Source: UBA1140 sp964573285
Lineage (GTDB): Bacteria > Campylobacterota > Campylobacteria > Campylobacterales > Sulfurovaceae
DNA: 54,441 bases
Assembly (NCBI GenBank): GCA_964573285.1
Contig: CAZNJD010000060.1
Coordinates: 1 to 54,441 of the forward strand
Reading direction: 5' to 3'
In this document: positions 14,718 to 23,838 of the stretch, one piece after another
Layout: each line of letters starts with the position of its first letter
How positions within the stretch are numbered: the first letter of the stretch is position 1
The notes under the pieces: model-generated
What the model was told of the DNA's origin: nothing
The model's input: the letters and a program-made list of their open reading frames with translations, nothing else
Database searches by the model: none
Position numbers and translations under genes: made by a program

Positions 14718-16729
14718 TGGCAAAACTACTTTTCTCTACTTGGCAAGGTGAACTTATTGATAATCGTGATAAGGATACCCAAGAGTGGAGTAAGTCAGGA
14801 TTTAAATTACCTGAAACATATCATGGAGAGCGAGACTCAAAAGCATTTATTGGATGGGATGGTGTAGCCATTTTTGATGAAGATATAGATGCTGTTGAGT
14901 TAGCAAACCAGTATGCTGCACAGTATCAAGAGTACTCCGAAGCATGTGGAAGGTGTGCCCCTGGTAGATGGGGTGGTAAGATTTTATATGACTTACTTGA
15001 CAAAATAGCTAGAGGTGAGGGAAGTCATGATGATATTGCACACTTAAAAGAGATTGGTCAAACTATGATGACCACTTCTAAGTGCGAAATTGGAAAGACT
15101 GTTCCTAAACCTATTTTAGATTTAATGGAACATTACAAAGAGCAGTTTGATACTTGTATTGATGCACAAATTCCATCAAAACATTATAGAGGTGATACCT
15201 CATATATTGCAAAAATAACAGCACCATGTACAGATATGTGCCCTGCACATGTTGATATTCCTGCTTATATTGAGGGTGTTAGAGATATGGTATTTACTGA
15301 TTCTTTGACTGCTACACGACAGACTATGCCATTAGCTCATACTTGTGGTAGAGTCTGTCCTCACCCTTGTGAAGATGCTTGTCGGAGAAGCAATCTTGAT
15401 GAACCTATATCTATTATGGAACTTAAGAGATTGGGTGCTGATTATGAGACTGACCATAATTTAGAGTGGTTACATCCACAAGAACCAAAGCCATTAAAAA
15501 ATGATGGAAAAAAAGTAGCTGTAATTGGTGCTGGTCCTGCTGGACTAACAGTTGCTTATTATTTGGCTTTAGAGGGTATAAAAGTTGATATATTCGAAGA
15601 GCTACCAGTAAATGGTGGTGAGGTTGCTGTAGGTGTTCCTGAATATAGAATGCCGATTGACAAATACAACAAAGATATTGATTTAGTCTTAGAGATGGAG
15701 TCTGTAACTATTACCAATAATCATAGAGTAGATGCCCAAAGACTCAAAGAGATAGAGGCTGAATATGATGCAACTTTCTTGGGTTTTGGTACAAGATTAT
15801 CTAAAAAAGTTCGTGCAAAGAATGAAAATCCAAAAATGGGTGGTTATTGGGGTGCTATTGATATGCTTGACAAAGTAAACCTTTGGGAGAAGTATAAAAT
15901 AGGAAGCCCTGCTAGTAATGAACTAAAGGATAAAGTTGTTGTATGTGTTGGTGGTGGATTTACCTCTATGGATGTTGTTAGATGTTGTATTCGAGAGGGT
16001 GCGAAAAAAGTTATTATGCTCTATAGACGAGATGAGAAGACTATTATCCGTAATACAACTTATGAAGAGTATCATGAGGCAGTAGAAGAGGGAGTTGAGT
16101 TTATATTCCACTCTGCTATAGAAGAGATTTATGATAATGGTAATAATATAGAAAAAGTCAAAGTCAATAAATTTGAATTAGTACCTGATCCGAATGGTGG
16201 TAGAGCTCAACTTCTGAAAATAGAAGGTGCTGATTTTGATATAGAGTGTGATTATCTAATCCCTGCTGTTTCACAAGCTGCTGATTTACAGATTTTACCT
16301 CCAGAGTGGGATATAAAACTAACTTCTTGGGGAACTATTCTTACTAATGGCAAAGATTATATGACTTCAAAAGAGGGTGTATTTGCAGGTGGGGATTGTG
16401 AATATGGTCCAATGACAATTGTAAATGCAGTGGGTCAAGCCAAAAGAGCATCATCTGTAATTAGCCGTTATTTATATAATGGTGGTAAGTGTGAATTAAC
16501 TGATGATGAGATTATGGAAGACCACCTCTCTAAACTCAAAGTTTATAATAAAAACGAGAAAATTACAGGTTGGATGCCTGGTATTCCACGAGAAGAGAGT
16601 GAAAAACTCGGTGTTAATGAGCGAAAAACTAATAACAAAGAGGTAAATTTAGGATTTACGGGTGAAGAGGCGATAAGTGAAGCAGAGCGATGTATGCGAT
16701 GTTATTACATATCGATGGTGGCTGTATAA
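14717..16729 (+). CDS. NuoF-replacement: NuoF-like [4Fe-4S] domain fused to a GltD-like FAD/NAD(P) oxidoreductase
   Basis: A 670-aa protein in the NuoF position. The NADH/FMN-binding half of canonical NuoF is missing. Residues 75-145 resemble the NuoF N3 domain (ACGRCAPGRWGGKIL; then SKCEIGKTVPKPILD), but the third N3 ligand is glycine (C77, C80, G83, C123). From about 170 it is GltD-like: cysteines C171, C175, C210, C214, C218 and C222 for two [4Fe-4S] clusters, an FAD motif VAVIGAGPAGLTVA near 268, a second dinucleotide motif VVCVGGGFTSMD, and a C-terminal ERCMRC pair. It probably passes electrons from NAD(P)H or ferredoxin/flavodoxin into complex I; the donor cannot be told from sequence. 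TAATG overlaps join it to both neighbours. Confidence 0.88.
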   Translation: MAKLLFSTWQGELIDNRDKDTQEWSKSGFKLPETYHGERDSKAFIGWDGVAIFDEDIDAVELANQYAAQYQEYSEACGRCAPGRWGGKILYDLLDKIARGEGSHDDIAHLKEIGQTMMTTSKCEIGKTVPKPILDLMEHYKEQFDTCIDAQIPSKHYRGDTSYIAKITAPCTDMCPAHVDIPAYIEGVRDMVFTDSLTATRQTMPLAHTCGRVCPHPCEDACRRSNLDEPISIMELKRLGADYETDHNLEWLHPQEPKPLKNDGKKVAVIGAGPAGLTVAYYLALEGIKVDIFEELPVNGGEVAVGVPEYRMPIDKYNKDIDLVLEMESVTITNNHRVDAQRLKEIEAEYDATFLGFGTRLSKKVRAKNENPKMGGYWGAIDMLDKVNLWEKYKIGSPASNELKDKVVVCVGGGFTSMDVVRCCIREGAKKVIMLYRRDEKTIIRNTTYEEYHEAVEEGVEFIFHSAIEEIYDNGNNIEKVKVNKFELVPDPNGGRAQLLKIEGADFDIECDYLIPAVSQAADLQILPPEWDIKLTSWGTILTNGKDYMTSKEGVFAGGDCEYGPMTIVNAVGQAKRASSVISRYLYNGGKCELTDDEIMEDHLSKLKVYNKNEKITGWMPGIPREESEKLGVNERKTNNKEVNLGFTGEEAISEAERCMRCYYISMVAV

Positions 16730-18978
16730 TGGGTAGTATTAGAAAAAATGAGCAAAAAATTATAAGTATTACTATTGATGGTAAAACTTGTAGTGGTATT
16801 TTTGGACAAACTATTTTAGAGATTGCTAGAGAGAACGAGATTTATATCCCTACTATGTGTTATTTAACCAAAGTATTACCTATTGCATCATGTCGTATGT
16901 GTGTTGTTGATGTCAAAGGGGTAGATGGTCTTATTTTATCATGTCAAGAAAAAGCTATAGATGGAGCTGTTGTTACTACTCAAAATGCAGAGCTTTATAA
17001 AGAGAGACAGAATATTATGAAGCTCTATAATGTAAACCACCCTTTAGAGTGTGGTGTATGTGACCAGAGTGGAGAGTGTGACCTCCAAAATAAAACTATG
17101 GAGTTTGGTTTAGAGGGACAGAGCTTTACAGCCAAAGAGCCATCAAGACCTGTTCAGAATTGGGGATTTGTATCTTATGACCCAGCTTTATGTATTATGT
17201 GTGAGAAGTGTGTTCGAGTCTCTACAGAGATTACAGGTGATGAGGCACTCAAAGTTAAATTTGGTGGATATAGCTCAACTATTGAGAATGTTAAACAAGA
17301 TAAAAATTTTGCAACACTTGGTGAAGCAGCAGCTGTTTGTCCTGTTGGTGCATTAGTTGATACTAATTTCAAATATTCTGTAAATGCTTGGGAGTTAATA
17401 AAAGTTCCATCATCTTGCCCTCATTGTGGTGGTGGTCATGATGTAACTTATGAGACCAAAAATGGTAAAATCTATAGAGTATCAAATGTTGCAGAGTTTA
17501 GTACTATGTGTAGTGCTAGTCGTTATGGATTTGATTTTGCAAATGAGGGTGTAACCAAAGATACTCAGGCATTTAAAAATGCGATAGAGGCTTTTGAGAG
17601 TGCTGGAACTATTATATTTTCTAATGAGATTTCAAATGAAGAGGCTTTAATTCTTCAAAAATTAAAAGAGAGTAGAGGTTATAAACTTATCTCAAATGAG
17701 GCTAGAGCATATCAGAAATTTATGAGTGCTTATAGTTCTATTACAGGTAAATCTCTATATAGTGGAACAGAAGATATACTTAGCAAATCCAGAGCTATTA
17801 TTGTGGTGGGTACACGAATTAATGATGATGCACCTACTATCAAGTATAATATTAATAAAGCTAGTAAACACCATAGAGCAAGAGTTATATATATGCATCC
17901 CATTGAAGATAATAATATCCAAAATATTGTAACTCAATTTATTAAATATGATGCATTAAGTGAAGAGGGTGTAGTAGCACTTCTAGTTGATACACTTCTA
18001 AAAGATACTCAGTTGCCAGATGAAGTAAGAGCTATATTAGATGACCTTGATATTGGAAATCTATCGGCTGAGACTAATATTGGAGAAGAAGAGTTAGAGA
18101 TTTTATCTAAATCACTAATCAAAAAGGTTAGCTACTCATTGGTTGTTGGTGCAGATTTATACTCTCATCCAAGAGTCCAAAATATAGCAAAAATGATTGC
18201 TTTACTTGAAAAGTATGCAGGATTTAATGTTATAGCTATTCCACCTGCTGGTAATGGTATGGGAATATCTCTTATTTGTGACTTAGATGATAAAATAGAG
18301 GGTGCTACTATTGGTTACAATGCCAAAGGTGACTTTACACTATCTGCTTTTGGTAAAGGTGACCTTGATATGCCTTCACTTATTCAACAAGAGGGAACTT
18401 TGACCTCAATAGGGAAGAGAGTTGTTCCTATCAATGTTGCTTTGGATTATGGTGGATATGTGCTGAATGATATTGCTAATGTTTTAGGATTGAGTGCCAA
18501 ATACACTATAGATTACACAAAACAACTTCCTATTGACAAAGGATTTAAAGCAGTAGAGTTTGATTTATTACCTAACTCTTTTGATATAAGTGGAAATGAG
18601 AATAGAGGTTACCTTTTGTCGGAGGTTGAGGTGAATGAAAATGGAATTATAGAAGAGCCAGTAGAGGTTGAGGGAATTGATGGAGCAGTAGTATATCATT
18701 GTAACCCACAGGAACACTTTTCCCCATTTACTGCAAAATCTAAAATCCTACCTAATAACCCATACTTATTAGGTTCAAAACAGTTTGGAATAGCATCTAA
18801 ACTAAATGATGGTGATAGTGTTCAATTTGTAGTTGATGATATAGGGTTCACAAGAGTGTTTAAAATTGATACATCTCTAAAAGGAACAATAGCACTTAAT
18901 CCTACTTATGATATGGGATTAAGTACGGCTTTGTTATCCTCTTATAGATTTAGTAGATTAGAAAAGATAGGAAGCTAA
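16729..18978 (+). CDS. nuoG: NADH-quinone oxidoreductase subunit G, first copy
   Basis: Iron-sulfur chain subunit of complex I, 749 aa from the ATG at 16729 (TAATG overlap; an earlier in-frame ATG at 16690 would intrude into the previous gene). Visible clusters: [2Fe-2S] ligands C44, C55, C58, C72; the N5 set H104, C108, C111, C117; the N4 set C155, C158, C161, C204. In the next motif, CPHCGGGHD, the expected third cysteine is H237 (C230, C233, H237, C261), so the N7-type cluster is altered. The remaining 480 residues are a degenerate molybdopterin-oxidoreductase fold. A second, related nuoG follows directly. Confidence 0.94.
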   Translation: MGSIRKNEQKIISITIDGKTCSGIFGQTILEIARENEIYIPTMCYLTKVLPIASCRMCVVDVKGVDGLILSCQEKAIDGAVVTTQNAELYKERQNIMKLYNVNHPLECGVCDQSGECDLQNKTMEFGLEGQSFTAKEPSRPVQNWGFVSYDPALCIMCEKCVRVSTEITGDEALKVKFGGYSSTIENVKQDKNFATLGEAAAVCPVGALVDTNFKYSVNAWELIKVPSSCPHCGGGHDVTYETKNGKIYRVSNVAEFSTMCSASRYGFDFANEGVTKDTQAFKNAIEAFESAGTIIFSNEISNEEALILQKLKESRGYKLISNEARAYQKFMSAYSSITGKSLYSGTEDILSKSRAIIVVGTRINDDAPTIKYNINKASKHHRARVIYMHPIEDNNIQNIVTQFIKYDALSEEGVVALLVDTLLKDTQLPDEVRAILDDLDIGNLSAETNIGEEELEILSKSLIKKVSYSLVVGADLYSHPRVQNIAKMIALLEKYAGFNVIAIPPAGNGMGISLICDLDDKIEGATIGYNAKGDFTLSAFGKGDLDMPSLIQQEGTLTSIGKRVVPINVALDYGGYVLNDIANVLGLSAKYTIDYTKQLPIDKGFKAVEFDLLPNSFDISGNENRGYLLSEVEVNENGIIEEPVEVEGIDGAVVYHCNPQEHFSPFTAKSKILPNNPYLLGSKQFGIASKLNDGDSVQFVVDDIGFTRVFKIDTSLKGTIALNPTYDMGLSTALLSSYRFSRLEKIGS

Positions 18979-18979
18979 T

Positions 18980-21313
18980 ATGAGTGAAATGCAACCAGTA
19001 GAAAATATGATTAGCATCAAGATAGATGGGGTTGAGTACAAAGCAAAAGAGGGTGAATATATTCTTAATGCTGCTCGTGCAAATGACATCTTTATCCCTG
19101 CTATTTGTTATCTAACTAGATGTTCACCAACACTTGCGTGTAGGATATGTTTAGTAGAAGCAGATGGTAAGCAAGTTTATTCTTGTAATGCTAAAGTCAA
19201 AGAGGGTATGGAGATTACAACCACAACTCCAAATATCCTAGAAGAGCGAAGAGCTATTATGGAGGTTTATGATGTAAATCATCCTCTTCAATGTGGTGTA
19301 TGTGACCAAAGTGGTGAGTGTGAGTTACAAAACTATACACTTGAACTCGGAGTTGATTCTCAGAGTTATTCAATTCCTGATACCAAGAGAGAAACAATAA
19401 ATTGGAGTAGTGTTCTTCATTATGATGCAGGTTTATGTATTGTATGTGAAAGATGTACTACAGTTTGTAAAGATATGATTGGTGATGCTGCGATTAAAAC
19501 CACCAAAAGAGGAGGAGCAGCACTTGATAAAGGACTAAAAGGCAATATGCCAAAAGATGCTTATGCAATGTGGAATAAGCTTCAAAAATCTGTAATTGCT
19601 CCAAGTAATGGAACAGAAGAGACAAACTGTTCTGATTGTGGTGAGTGTATAGCAGTTTGTCCTGTCGGTGCATTAGTCAGTAGAGATTTTCAATACTCAT
19701 CAAATGCTTGGGATTTAAAAAGAATTCCTGCAACTTGTGCGCATTGTAGTAGTGGTTGTCAAATATATTATGAGACAAAACCAACTTCAATAGAAAATAG
19801 AACAGAGAAAATCTTCCGTGTAACTAATGAGTGGAATTTTGTATCTCTATGTGGAGCAGGACGATTTGGTTATGATTTTGAAAATAGAGTCAAGAGCAAG
19901 GATAAAGAGGCATTTAATAGAGCAGTTGAAGCATTTAATAAAGCCAAAGTAATTAACTTTACATCTGTTATTACTAATGAAGAGGCTCTAATGCTTCAAA
20001 CTCTCAAAGAGAAAAAAGGTATAAAGCTAATTAACCGTGAAGCTAGAGCATTTCAAATCTTTTTAGATTTCTACTCCAAAGCTTCTGGTAATTCACTCTA
20101 TCAAACTGATTTCAAGGAGGTTATGAAAACTGATTTTGTTATGAGTTTAGGAACTAGTCTTAGAAATGATAATCCAAACGCAAGATATGCCTTTAATAAT
20201 ATCCAAAAGATGAATAAGGGTGCTGGATTATATTTTCACCCAGTTGGAGATACACTTGTACCTACATTTGGTAAAAATATTGAGATGTTTAAACATAAAG
20301 TAGGATTAGAAGAGATTGCACTACTTTTAATTATTGACCTATTTTCAGACCATGATAAACTACCAAATTCAGTTAAAGAGCAGTTAGATAGAGCTAAATT
20401 GGTAGATTTACTAGGTGGAGATACTGCAAAATTTGAAGCATCATTTACTAAGATGATGAAGAAAAAAGAGAGCTTTTCTTTAATAATTGGTGAAGATTTA
20501 TACTTCCATGAAAAAGCTGAAAATATTGCAAAACTTATTGCAGTACTTGAAAACTCTTCAGAGGTCAAAGTAGCTATGATACCACCAAAAACCAACTCAC
20601 TCGGTGTTGCACTTATATGTGACCTTGATGATGAAGCAGATGGATTTACTATTGGTTATAATGCTAGTGGGGACTTTAGATTATCAGCACTAGGTGATGG
20701 TGATTTGGATATTCCTGCTATGAACCAACAAGAGGGAACTCTAACTAATATGCACAAAAGAGTAACTCCAACCAATGCAGCATTAGAGTATCATGGATAT
20801 GAACTTAATGATATTATGAGAGAAGTTTTATCAGCACCAACTCATACTATTGATTGGACTTTACAACTTCCATTAGATAAAGGATTTAGAGCTGTTGAAT
20901 TTGATTCTTTACCAAATAGTTATAAAAATGATGGAACTGAAAATAGAGGTTATCTATTAAATACTACTAAAATAGAAGTTGAAGATATTAAAGTTGATAA
21001 GTTTGATAATTCAATATTATTAGATGGAGAGATTGCTTATAGATGTAATCCACAACGACAATTTAATGACTTTACAGATAAAGCTCATCAAATCTTTGAA
21101 GAGTTTGCACTATATGCAAGTCCAGCCAAAGCTAAAACTCTTGGCAAAAGAGTTGTAGTTGAGTTTGATAATGGTAACTTAGAGTTAGATGTAATAGTTG
21201 ATGATAGAATGGAAGGTGATATAGTTGCTATTCCAGACTTCAAAAGTGCTGAAAATATCTATGAACTCTTTGGAGCTTCAAGATACCAAAAAGTAATTAT
21301 AAGGGAGGTATAA
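18980..21313 (+). CDS. nuoG: NADH-quinone oxidoreductase subunit G, second copy
   Basis: A 777-aa paralogue starting one base after the first nuoG. It keeps the [2Fe-2S] motif (AICYLTRCSPTLACRICL), the His-ligated N5 motif (HPLQCGVCDQSGEC) and a complete N7 motif (CAHCSSGC, then LCGAGRFG). Unlike the first copy it has two full ferredoxin-type motifs, CIVCERCTTVC and CSDCGECIAVCP, separated by about 60 residues, so it probably holds one more [4Fe-4S] cluster. The C-terminal halves of the two copies align closely (for example LPLDKGFRAVEFDSLPNS versus LPIDKGFKAVEFDLLPNS). How both fit in one enzyme is unclear. Confidence 0.93.
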   Translation: MSEMQPVENMISIKIDGVEYKAKEGEYILNAARANDIFIPAICYLTRCSPTLACRICLVEADGKQVYSCNAKVKEGMEITTTTPNILEERRAIMEVYDVNHPLQCGVCDQSGECELQNYTLELGVDSQSYSIPDTKRETINWSSVLHYDAGLCIVCERCTTVCKDMIGDAAIKTTKRGGAALDKGLKGNMPKDAYAMWNKLQKSVIAPSNGTEETNCSDCGECIAVCPVGALVSRDFQYSSNAWDLKRIPATCAHCSSGCQIYYETKPTSIENRTEKIFRVTNEWNFVSLCGAGRFGYDFENRVKSKDKEAFNRAVEAFNKAKVINFTSVITNEEALMLQTLKEKKGIKLINREARAFQIFLDFYSKASGNSLYQTDFKEVMKTDFVMSLGTSLRNDNPNARYAFNNIQKMNKGAGLYFHPVGDTLVPTFGKNIEMFKHKVGLEEIALLLIIDLFSDHDKLPNSVKEQLDRAKLVDLLGGDTAKFEASFTKMMKKKESFSLIIGEDLYFHEKAENIAKLIAVLENSSEVKVAMIPPKTNSLGVALICDLDDEADGFTIGYNASGDFRLSALGDGDLDIPAMNQQEGTLTNMHKRVTPTNAALEYHGYELNDIMREVLSAPTHTIDWTLQLPLDKGFRAVEFDSLPNSYKNDGTENRGYLLNTTKIEVEDIKVDKFDNSILLDGEIAYRCNPQRQFNDFTDKAHQIFEEFALYASPAKAKTLGKRVVVEFDNGNLELDVIVDDRMEGDIVAIPDFKSAENIYELFGASRYQKVIIREV

Positions 21314-21314
21314 A

Positions 21315-22325
21315 ATGGATGCAACAATATTACCTGAAGTAACTGCTGTTGGCGTTATTATTAAAGCTATTTTAATTTTAGCAATAATATCAGCCATAGC
21401 AGGATTTGGTACTTATATTGAGAGAAAAGTACTTGCATTTATGCAAAGAAGGTTAGGGCCACAACATGTAGGTCCTTTTGGATTGTTACAGTTAGCAGCT
21501 GATGGTATTAAACTATTTACCAAAGAGGATATTATGCCTCAACATGCAAATAAAATTATATTTGCAATAGCACCTGCTATTACAGCAGCTACTGCATTTA
21601 TTGCTTTGGCTGCTGTTCCTGTGTTTCCTGATTTTACAATTCCATTTGTAGATGTATTTGTTCCATCAATTGCATCTGATATTAATGTTGGAATTTTATT
21701 TGTACTAGGAATGATGGCAGCTGGTCTTTATGGACCACTTCTTGCAGGTATGGCACAATCAAACAAATGGGGGATTATAGGAAGTGCAAGAACAGCTATT
21801 CAATTTCTAAGCTATGAGGTTGTTACAGGTCTTTCACTTTTAGCTCCGATTATGATGGTAGGTTCATTATCGTTTGTTGATTTTAATAATTATCAAGCAG
21901 ATGGTACTTGGTTAGTAGTTTATCAACCAGTTGCATTTATTCTATTTTTGATAGCTGGTTTCGCAGAGACAAATAGAACACCATTTGATTTATTAGAGCA
22001 TGAAGCAGAGATAGTATCTGGTTATGTAACAGAGTATAGTGGTATGAGATGGGGTATGTTCTTTATTGGTGAATATGCCAATATGATTACAATAGGTGTT
22101 ATTGCATCAGTTGTATTCCTTGGTGGATATAATGATTTCTGGATTTTTTCAGGGTGGATGATGATACTTGGTAAAATTGCATTCTCATTTTTCTTTATGT
22201 TATGGGTAAGAGCATCGTGGCCTCATATTCGACCAGACCAACTTATGTGGTTATGTTGGAAAGTATTAATGCCATTGGCAGTTATAAATGTTGTTATCAC
22301 AGGTATTGTGATGATGATCATATAA
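21315..22325 (+). CDS. nuoH: NADH-quinone oxidoreductase subunit H
   Basis: A membrane subunit at the junction of the two complex I arms, completing the quinone tunnel. About eight TM helices; conserved ERKVLAFMQRRLGPQHVGPFG near residue 35, and AETNRTPFDLLEHEAEIVSGY, carrying the charged loop, near residue 220. The 336-aa length is normal. It starts one base after nuoG2, with a GGGAGG ribosome site inside the end of that gene. Confidence 0.98.
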   Translation: MDATILPEVTAVGVIIKAILILAIISAIAGFGTYIERKVLAFMQRRLGPQHVGPFGLLQLAADGIKLFTKEDIMPQHANKIIFAIAPAITAATAFIALAAVPVFPDFTIPFVDVFVPSIASDINVGILFVLGMMAAGLYGPLLAGMAQSNKWGIIGSARTAIQFLSYEVVTGLSLLAPIMMVGSLSFVDFNNYQADGTWLVVYQPVAFILFLIAGFAETNRTPFDLLEHEAEIVSGYVTEYSGMRWGMFFIGEYANMITIGVIASVVFLGGYNDFWIFSGWMMILGKIAFSFFFMLWVRASWPHIRPDQLMWLCWKVLMPLAVINVVITGIVMMII

Positions 22326-22334
22326 GGAGTAGTA

Positions 22335-22958
22335 ATGGGTTTAGAAAAGTTTAAAGACAGAACCGTTGGAATACAAAATTATAAAAAATTAGACTTAACA
22401 CATCCTCCAAAAGATGGATGGAGTGCATTTAAGCAGGTACTCTCACGAGCAGTTAAACCTGAGCTATTTGTAGGTCTTTGGGTAACTCTAAGAGAGATGA
22501 ATAATGCTCTATTTAGAGGTAAAATGCATACTACTCAATATCCACTTGAAAAGTTACCTATATCTCCAAGATATAGAGCTATCCATGAGATGTTGAGACT
22601 ATTAGAGAGTGGTCATTATAGATGTATTGGTTGTGGATTATGTGAAAAGATTTGTATATCTAATTGTATCACTATGGATACAAGATATGATGAAAATCAG
22701 AGAAAAGAGGTTAGTGAATATACCATTAACTTTGGACGATGTATTTTCTGTGGATATTGTGCAGAGGTTTGTCCCGAGTTAGCAATTGTTCATGGTGGAC
22801 GATATGAGACTGCTTCAGAACAGAGAGCTAGTTTCTCACTTTTTGAAGATATGTTAACTCCTATTGATAAACTCAATCTTCAACAAGAGTATCAAGGTTT
22901 TGGTGCTATCAGTCCTAATGCTGATGATAACATCAAAAAAACGCCTTTAGCGTATTAA
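22335..22958 (+). CDS. nuoI: NADH-quinone oxidoreductase subunit I
   Basis: Peripheral-arm ferredoxin-like subunit carrying clusters N6a and N6b. Two motifs are visible: CIGCGLCEKICISNC (about residues 97-111) and CIFCGYCAEVCPE (about 136-148). At 207 aa it is a little longer than average, with a polar C-terminal tail. An AAGGAG ribosome site precedes the ATG. Confidence 0.97.
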   Translation: MGLEKFKDRTVGIQNYKKLDLTHPPKDGWSAFKQVLSRAVKPELFVGLWVTLREMNNALFRGKMHTTQYPLEKLPISPRYRAIHEMLRLLESGHYRCIGCGLCEKICISNCITMDTRYDENQRKEVSEYTINFGRCIFCGYCAEVCPELAIVHGGRYETASEQRASFSLFEDMLTPIDKLNLQQEYQGFGAISPNADDNIKKTPLAY

Positions 22959-22968
22959 GGAAAAAATA

Positions 22969-23535
22969 ATGTATGAATTTATAGCCTTTTATATCTTTGC
23001 AATATCGACTACGATACTGTTTATGATTACGGTGATGAGTAAGAATGTCCTTTATGCCATGACTTCATTGGCAGCAGGAATGGTAATGATTTCAGGTTTC
23101 TTCTTCCTTTTGGGGGCAGATTTTTTAGGTGTTGTTCAGTTAATTGCATATGTAGGTGCTGTTATGGCTCTATACTCATTTGCAATGATGTTTTTTGATG
23201 CAACTAGAGATATAAAAGAGAAACATGCTAATCCATCATTAGTTTTTTTACTAGGTGGATTAATGGCAGTTGTATTTGTAATTATCTTCTCTGCTCCAAT
23301 TATAGGAGATAATATTGAAGCTTCATATCCTATTGTTGAGGGTATAGGTAATGCACAAGCTGTTGGTATGGTTCTATTTACAAAATATCTTGTACCATTT
23401 GAGGTAGCTGCTATTATGTTGCTTGTAGCAATGATTGCAGGTATTATTTTAGCAGGTAAAAAAATGGATGACTCTTTGACTACTACAGTAATAGCAAAAG
23501 AGCCAGAAGATGAGATTTTAAAGGAGAGCAAATGA
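22969..23535 (+). CDS. nuoJ: NADH-quinone oxidoreductase subunit J
   Basis: A membrane-arm subunit with five predicted TM helices. The conserved segment LGADFLGVVQLIAYVGAVMAL (TM3, with the pi-bulge region) lies near residue 49. The 188-aa length is normal. The stop and the nuoK start overlap as ATGA. Confidence 0.96.
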   Translation: MYEFIAFYIFAISTTILFMITVMSKNVLYAMTSLAAGMVMISGFFFLLGADFLGVVQLIAYVGAVMALYSFAMMFFDATRDIKEKHANPSLVFLLGGLMAVVFVIIFSAPIIGDNIEASYPIVEGIGNAQAVGMVLFTKYLVPFEVAAIMLLVAMIAGIILAGKKMDDSLTTTVIAKEPEDEILKESK

Positions 23536-23834
23536 TAGGTGTTAGTCACTATCTTATACTTTCAGGACTACTGTTTAGTATAGGATTTATGGGTGTACTT
23601 AGAAGAAAAAATCTTCTAATGCTATTTTTTGCTACAGAGGTGATGTTAAATGCAGTTAATATTGCTTTTGCAGCAATAGGTAATTATTACGGTGATTTAT
23701 CAGGTCAAATGTTTGCCTTTTTTATTATCGCAGTTGCAGCATCTGAGGTTGCTGTTGGTTTGGGTCTTTTGATTTTACTTTATAAAAAATATGGTTCACT
23801 TGACCTTGATGTTATATCATCAATGAAAGGATAA
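23532..23834 (+). CDS. nuoK: NADH-quinone oxidoreductase subunit K
   Basis: A three-helix membrane subunit with conserved glutamates in FFATEVMLNAVNIAF and in the AASEVAVGLGLL segment, both part of the proton path. It is 100 aa and starts within the nuoJ stop. Confidence 0.97.
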   Translation: MIGVSHYLILSGLLFSIGFMGVLRRKNLLMLFFATEVMLNAVNIAFAAIGNYYGDLSGQMFAFFIIAVAASEVAVGLGLLILLYKKYGSLDLDVISSMKG

Positions 23835-23838
23835 TAGA

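Noticed and set aside
14409..14723. A minus-strand open frame of 104 codons, Phe/Ser/Leu-rich
   Set aside because: It is a mirror of the Lys/Ala/Glu repeat tail of the NuoE-replacement gene, an effect of codon bias in low-complexity sequence.
20236..20595. A 119-codon minus-strand frame inside the second nuoG
   Set aside because: It is fully inside a conserved gene, with low-complexity Ser/Ile composition typical of a shadow frame.
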